Below, one piece after another: positions 60,750-64,000 of a DNA stretch of 64,000 nucleotides. The notes beneath the pieces are model-generated. The model had not been told where the DNA came from, did not search any database, and saw only the letters and a program-made list of their open reading frames with translations. Each line of letters starts with the position of its first letter. The stretch's first letter is position 1. The DNA comes from Asterella californica. Lineage: Eukaryota > Streptophyta > Marchantiopsida > Marchantiales > Aytoniaceae. Location: assembly GCA_036924285.1 (NCBI GenBank), contig JAYKYS010000006.1, positions 22,108,001-22,172,000 of the forward strand, read 5' to 3'. Position numbers and translations under genes: made by a program.

Positions 60750-61640
60750 CACCCTATACGAAACATACCCTAGTGGGAGACGAAACAGACAAAACAAGTA
60801 TGTTTCGCCCACTCGGTAGGTGAGACATACATGTTTCGCCTCTAGAACATAACCCAGTGGACGAAACAGAGAGTGTTTCGTCTCGTGACGATTACTCGCC
60901 AACGAAGGGAGCACTTGCGGAGGCGAAACATCATGTTTCACCCTCTGACGTTGTAGTACATTTTACGGAGGGCGAAACATGCATTTCGTCCTTTCACGAG
61001 GTGAAACATGATGTTTCGCCCTCTGACGTTAAGTTGCAAAGGGGTACCTTTGCAAGTAATCGTCAAGTTTGGAAAAGCTTTGTAGCGAGTTCTCCGATCG
61101 CTTTACTAAATCTCTGCATGAAGTGCAAGAAATAAACCAAATAAGTGATGAACCAAAGAAGTGCAAAAAATAAACCAAGTAATTGCTGGTGGTTCATGAA
61201 AGTTCTTTATCCTTGCGACATGAAAACTATTCGTCGTCCTCTTAACTTCGATGTCCACTTACAGCTTCTCCCAGGTCCAGCCAACCTGTACCTCAGCCTC
61301 CCGATATCTCCAAATTCGAGTATAGTGGAAAAGAATCCAGAATTGCTTCGAGCCGAGTATCGCTGATGTGTACTCGACTCCAATCAATACTGGATTCTTT
61401 TCCAGAAACGCATGTTTCGCCGAGTAGGTTGAACCGGGAGAAGTCAATTTTCTGACTATGTGTATGCTCTGAGCTTCAGGTTGTTAACTTACATACAAGC
61501 TTTACATGCATGTTTCGCCCTATCAAGTAATATCAAATAACATTCCAAGCATGTTTTGTCTTATCAAGTAATATAGAACTTACATACAAGCTTTACATGC
61601 ATGTTTCGCCCTATCAGGTAATATCAAATAACATTCCAAG
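60750..61640. repeat. Cluster of CGAAACA/TGTTTCG motifs with local duplications
   Basis: At least eleven exact CGAAACA or TGTTTCG heptamers lie in this 0.9 kb, many as GGCGAAACAT or ATGTTTCGCC, in both orientations and often followed by CCTCTGACG. A 65-bp unit is repeated with a 91-bp offset (61,485-61,549 and 61,576-61,640). A frame at 60,857-61,135 runs through the repeats but probably only reflects them. Confidence 0.75.
61326..61404. ncRNA. Candidate pre-miRNA-like foldback
   Basis: Arms 61,326-61,359 and 61,371-61,404 (34 nt each) pair at 29 of 34 positions with five isolated mismatches and no bulges, around an 11-nt loop. The first 15 pairs are perfect (TGGAAAAGAATCCAG). Shape and mismatch spread resemble a plant miRNA precursor, or equally a small foldback transposon. 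No expression evidence. Confidence 0.4.
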
Positions 61641-61725
61641 ACAAAGAAGTAATACTAAAGTCTATTTTCAAAAGCTGTTTTTATATAATAAAATAACAAA
61701 AGAGAGATATCTTTCTCACTTGGGT

Positions 61726-62750
61726 TTAGGATACAAATGCATACAAACTCCACGTGGCACTGATCTCCATACGATATTGACCTCTAATGGTCCAATAACT
61801 TTTAAGAGCTATAAATGGATCATGAGCAAAAACCTGTGAATATCTACTCTCTACATAAACTGGTGTCTCCTCGAGGTTAGCACCCCAACGAAGAAGCCAC
61901 GGCAACAAAGTGGCTTCTAAATACAACTCTCTATCACTATCCATAGTGAAAAGAAAAAAAGGAGGAGGATGGATAGCGTTAAAAGGATGATTGGTACAAT
62001 TTTTTACTAGACTATCATCCATCAACAGAACGTCTCTCGTGCTCAAGTTATGGTGATGAAGAATAACAAAATCTTTCAAGTACAAGTGATTATCGAAGGC
62101 AGTTTTTCTCACTGTTTTATATTTAAAACACATGTCTTGAGCGAAAATATGACATACTTACACACATATAAGAAATTTGTATTAGAACAAATATCTTAGA
62201 TCAAATATATAACATATAAAACAAAAGGTTGATGAAAAGTTGAACTGAAAATAAATTCGAATGAAGAAGAAGTTTCATACCTTCCCTCTTGCTACTCCAA
62301 GAGATAAATAATCAGCATCCTCCATAGCACGTAGTAAGGCGCAAGTGGTTAACAACGTCCGAGAAGTCCATATGATGACATGGAACTTATCTAAACATAT
62401 CTCCATAAATTACTTCACTCCACGTCTCGTCACGTATCATATAGACGATCTCGATGTAATTTCTACAACATATTTTTTCTCACGTGCTGGCATCAACTCA
62501 TGCTCGTTCTTTCCCACTTGGACCAAAAGATCATTCAAATCAAGGATTAAGGTCTTAGGTCGATTTGCAGTAGGGTGAACCAGATGAGGATAGAACTCTT
62601 TTGCTGCTCGTATCGTGCTCAATTCCTCTTTCACTATCATGACTTGATAGTTCATATGCTCTAGTTTTTCACTTTTGAACTTAAGCTCTTCCTCTCTCCT
62701 TTTTATCGCTTCATGGAGTTGATTCATTCTCGCTATGAGAATAACTTCCT
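61726..62750 (-). pseudogene. FCP1/SCP-like HAD phosphatase, exons with two stops
   Basis: Exon after the acceptor at about 62,750: a helical segment (NQLHEAIKRREEELKFKSEK), then RPKTLILDLNDLLVQVG (HAD motif I, with the second Asp replaced as in a plant FCP1-like subgroup), then FMEICLDKFHVIIWTSRT (FCP1 motif). Two in-frame stops lie between them (TGA after EITSRSSI; TAA after RRGVK). Following a GTATGA donor (about 62,276) the next exon (about 62,134-61,726) has VLLMDDSLVKN (motif III-like), HPFNAIHPPPF and ELYLEATLLPWLL. Domain order fits small CTD-phosphatase-like proteins. It shares the strand with exons at 62.9-63.9 kb and may be their continuation. Confidence 0.65.
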
Positions 62751-62894
62751 CATCTGCAGATATACAATTAAAAACTAAATATATCTCAATACATATAATA
62801 AAGTAAAACTAAACTATAACTAAATAAACAAGTTGAAAAGTTTTAAAGTAGAAGTAAAGTCGAACTAAACCAAACTTAACTATAAACTATTTAC

Positions 62895-63300
62895 CTGACG
62901 AAGGAGGAACGTGATGCAAAGACTGAGGATCTTGCCCAGGAGAAGAAGAATGCATCGCATGATCTGAAAACACCACTTTATATGAGAATTTAATCTTTCA
63001 ATACTTAAATAAAATCCAAATCTTATCATAACAAAGAAGAAAATGATAAATTTAAAATTTTCTTACTTGATGATGGAGTAACATGCTACGAAGACTGTGA
63101 GTCTTAACCATGAGAAGAAGACTCCACTCGAAATGAAACCACCATTTTGAAATGTGAGTTAAATCAATAAGTATTCAAGGATAATCAACGAAAAGTAAGT
63201 AAAAATAATCGAACACAATACTAGAACAACTAGAACATGGAATATAAATCTTACTCGATGATGACTGAAGTCGCGGAGAAGAATCCACTCGTCCTCCCTC
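62895..63300 (-). other. Three related short serine-rich exons
   Basis: Minus-strand exon-like blocks at 62,963-62,895, 63,126-63,067 and ending at 63,255 are related. Two read HSSSPGQDPQS and VDSSPRLQSSSS; the middle one is a decayed version with a stop (SSSHG then stop, DSQSS). The last two end in the same donor context (CATCATCxA/GTAAGA). They look like duplications of one short exon between an N-terminal domain (63.4-63.9 kb) and the phosphatase exons. Confidence 0.45.
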
Positions 63301-63383
63301 GAGAAGTATATCCATATGGATCATGAGGTGAGTCAAGATCATACCTATCCATGACTTTGGATGTCTCACTAATCTCTCTTTAC

Positions 63384-63890
63384 TCATATGTTTTTCATAG
63401 AAGAGATCTCCATATCCAAAGAATCTAAAATGAACTCCGTCCAATCGTAATCTTCTCCGCTTCTCTCCTCTACTTTAGTCTTTACGTATAGAGCTAAATG
63501 ATCATGTACTTCTCTTGACCGTCGACGAGCCAGAAAGATACAATTAATAAGCTGGAAAACAGGTCTCCACTCTGGATACTCACATATCCACAATAAATAT
63601 CTTTTTCCCTTCTCGTCTTTTTGAGGAAACCAATCATCTATCATGCTCCTCTTGACATTATGAGGACGAGGGATGGTTGTTCCCATAGGTAAAACAAGTG
63701 ACTCACGTATAACAGACTCATCCAACACTATCTCATGTCTTTGTACAATAGCTCGATGATTTCTTTCATTGTATGATTGGATGAACTCTATACAAAATAA
63801 AACCTGTAAAATAAACAACCTAATCACATATGTACAACTACAAAAAAAAACAAATAATAAAACAACATAAATGAAATAGAAGATATGCAT
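63384..63890 (-). CDS. Partial unidentified protein, plant-element-like domain
   Basis: An open frame of 168 codons. After a hydrophobic, probably intronic start, the coding part begins near QSYNERNHRAIVQRHEIVLD and continues VIRESLVLPMGTTIPRP, DDWFPQKDEKGKRYLLWICE, WRPVFQLINCIFLARRRS and DYDWTEFILDSLDMEISS. I do not recognise the family; the wording resembles N-terminal domains of plant transposon-associated ORFs. The frame after SLDMEISS changes towards 63,175, where another frame continues (FYEKHMSKERLVRHPKSWIG), which implies an intron or a frameshift. Upstream exons are probably beyond the window edge. Confidence 0.45.
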   Translation of the reverse strand: MHIFYFIYVVLLFVFFCSCTYVIRLFILQVLFCIEFIQSYNERNHRAIVQRHEIVLDESVIRESLVLPMGTTIPRPHNVKRSMIDDWFPQKDEKGKRYLLWICEYPEWRPVFQLINCIFLARRRSREVHDHLALYVKTKVEERSGEDYDWTEFILDSLDMEISSMKNI

Positions 63891-64000
63891 CCAAAAAATC
63901 TCAAATTAATCCAGAAAGTGACATAATGAAGACTACTTACATCAAGAGGAGGAAAATCAAAAAAAAAAGCAACGAGTAATCCTAGTTGGTCGAGAACTTC

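Noticed and set aside
60857..61135. 92-codon frame with repeated HVSPSDV-like text
   Set aside because: The repetition comes from the CGAAACA/TGTTTCG repeats; no domain and no splice support.

Overview
This window looks like nuclear DNA of a land plant. The protein genes are split by short GT-AG introns (55 to 930 bp). There is a plant-type LRR receptor kinase locus, Ty1/copia, Ty3/gypsy and PIF/Harbinger remnants, a plastid-type tRNA, and long AT-rich stretches without genes. The style (compact introns, heavily decayed retroelements, and an RT family I associate with bryophytes, lycophytes and ferns) hints at a non-flowering plant, but I cannot name the species. All family names come from reading the sequence by eye; no search was run.

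Three genes have models good enough to trust: (1) PHAX-like snRNA export adapter, minus strand, 19,512-21,349, six exons; (2) RPAC1 (AC40), the subunit shared by RNA polymerases I and III, plus strand, 26,842-29,784, nine exons with all phases matching; (3) a TIC32/retinol-dehydrogenase-like short-chain dehydrogenase, minus strand, 55,342-58,413, eight exons with all phases matching. PHAX and RPAC1 are divergently arranged, and both act in small-RNA biology (export of Pol II snRNAs; synthesis of rRNA, 5S and tRNA).

A decayed copy of that PHAX-RPAC1 block lies at about 1,440-4,600, still divergent, with introns retained and stop codons. It is a segmental-duplication pseudogene pair, not a retrocopy. 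An LRR receptor-kinase pseudogene with at least six frame breaks follows at 11,369-14,292. The LTR of a decayed copia element ends 19 bp before its former start codon. That copia element is itself joined to a decayed non-LTR-type reverse transcriptase (to about 17,960); a C-terminal piece of the same RT family is at 23.3-23.8 kb.

From 32 to 53 kb the window is mostly mobile DNA: tandem repeats, a copia tail, a Harbinger transposase remnant, then a 10.3-kb inverted-repeat structure (37,109-47,432). Its two arms are near-identical copies of a large LTR-like unit carrying a 756-codon ORF, around a 647-bp gypsy RT remnant, and the whole structure is packed with the hexamer GAAGAC/GTCTTC. A second, decayed gypsy element follows (47.9-52.5 kb). 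The right end (59.8-64 kb) holds an RPA70-like ORF with one stop codon, a repeat cluster built on CGAAACA/TGTTTCG, a miRNA-precursor-like foldback, and an FCP1-like phosphatase (pseudo)gene that runs towards the window edge.
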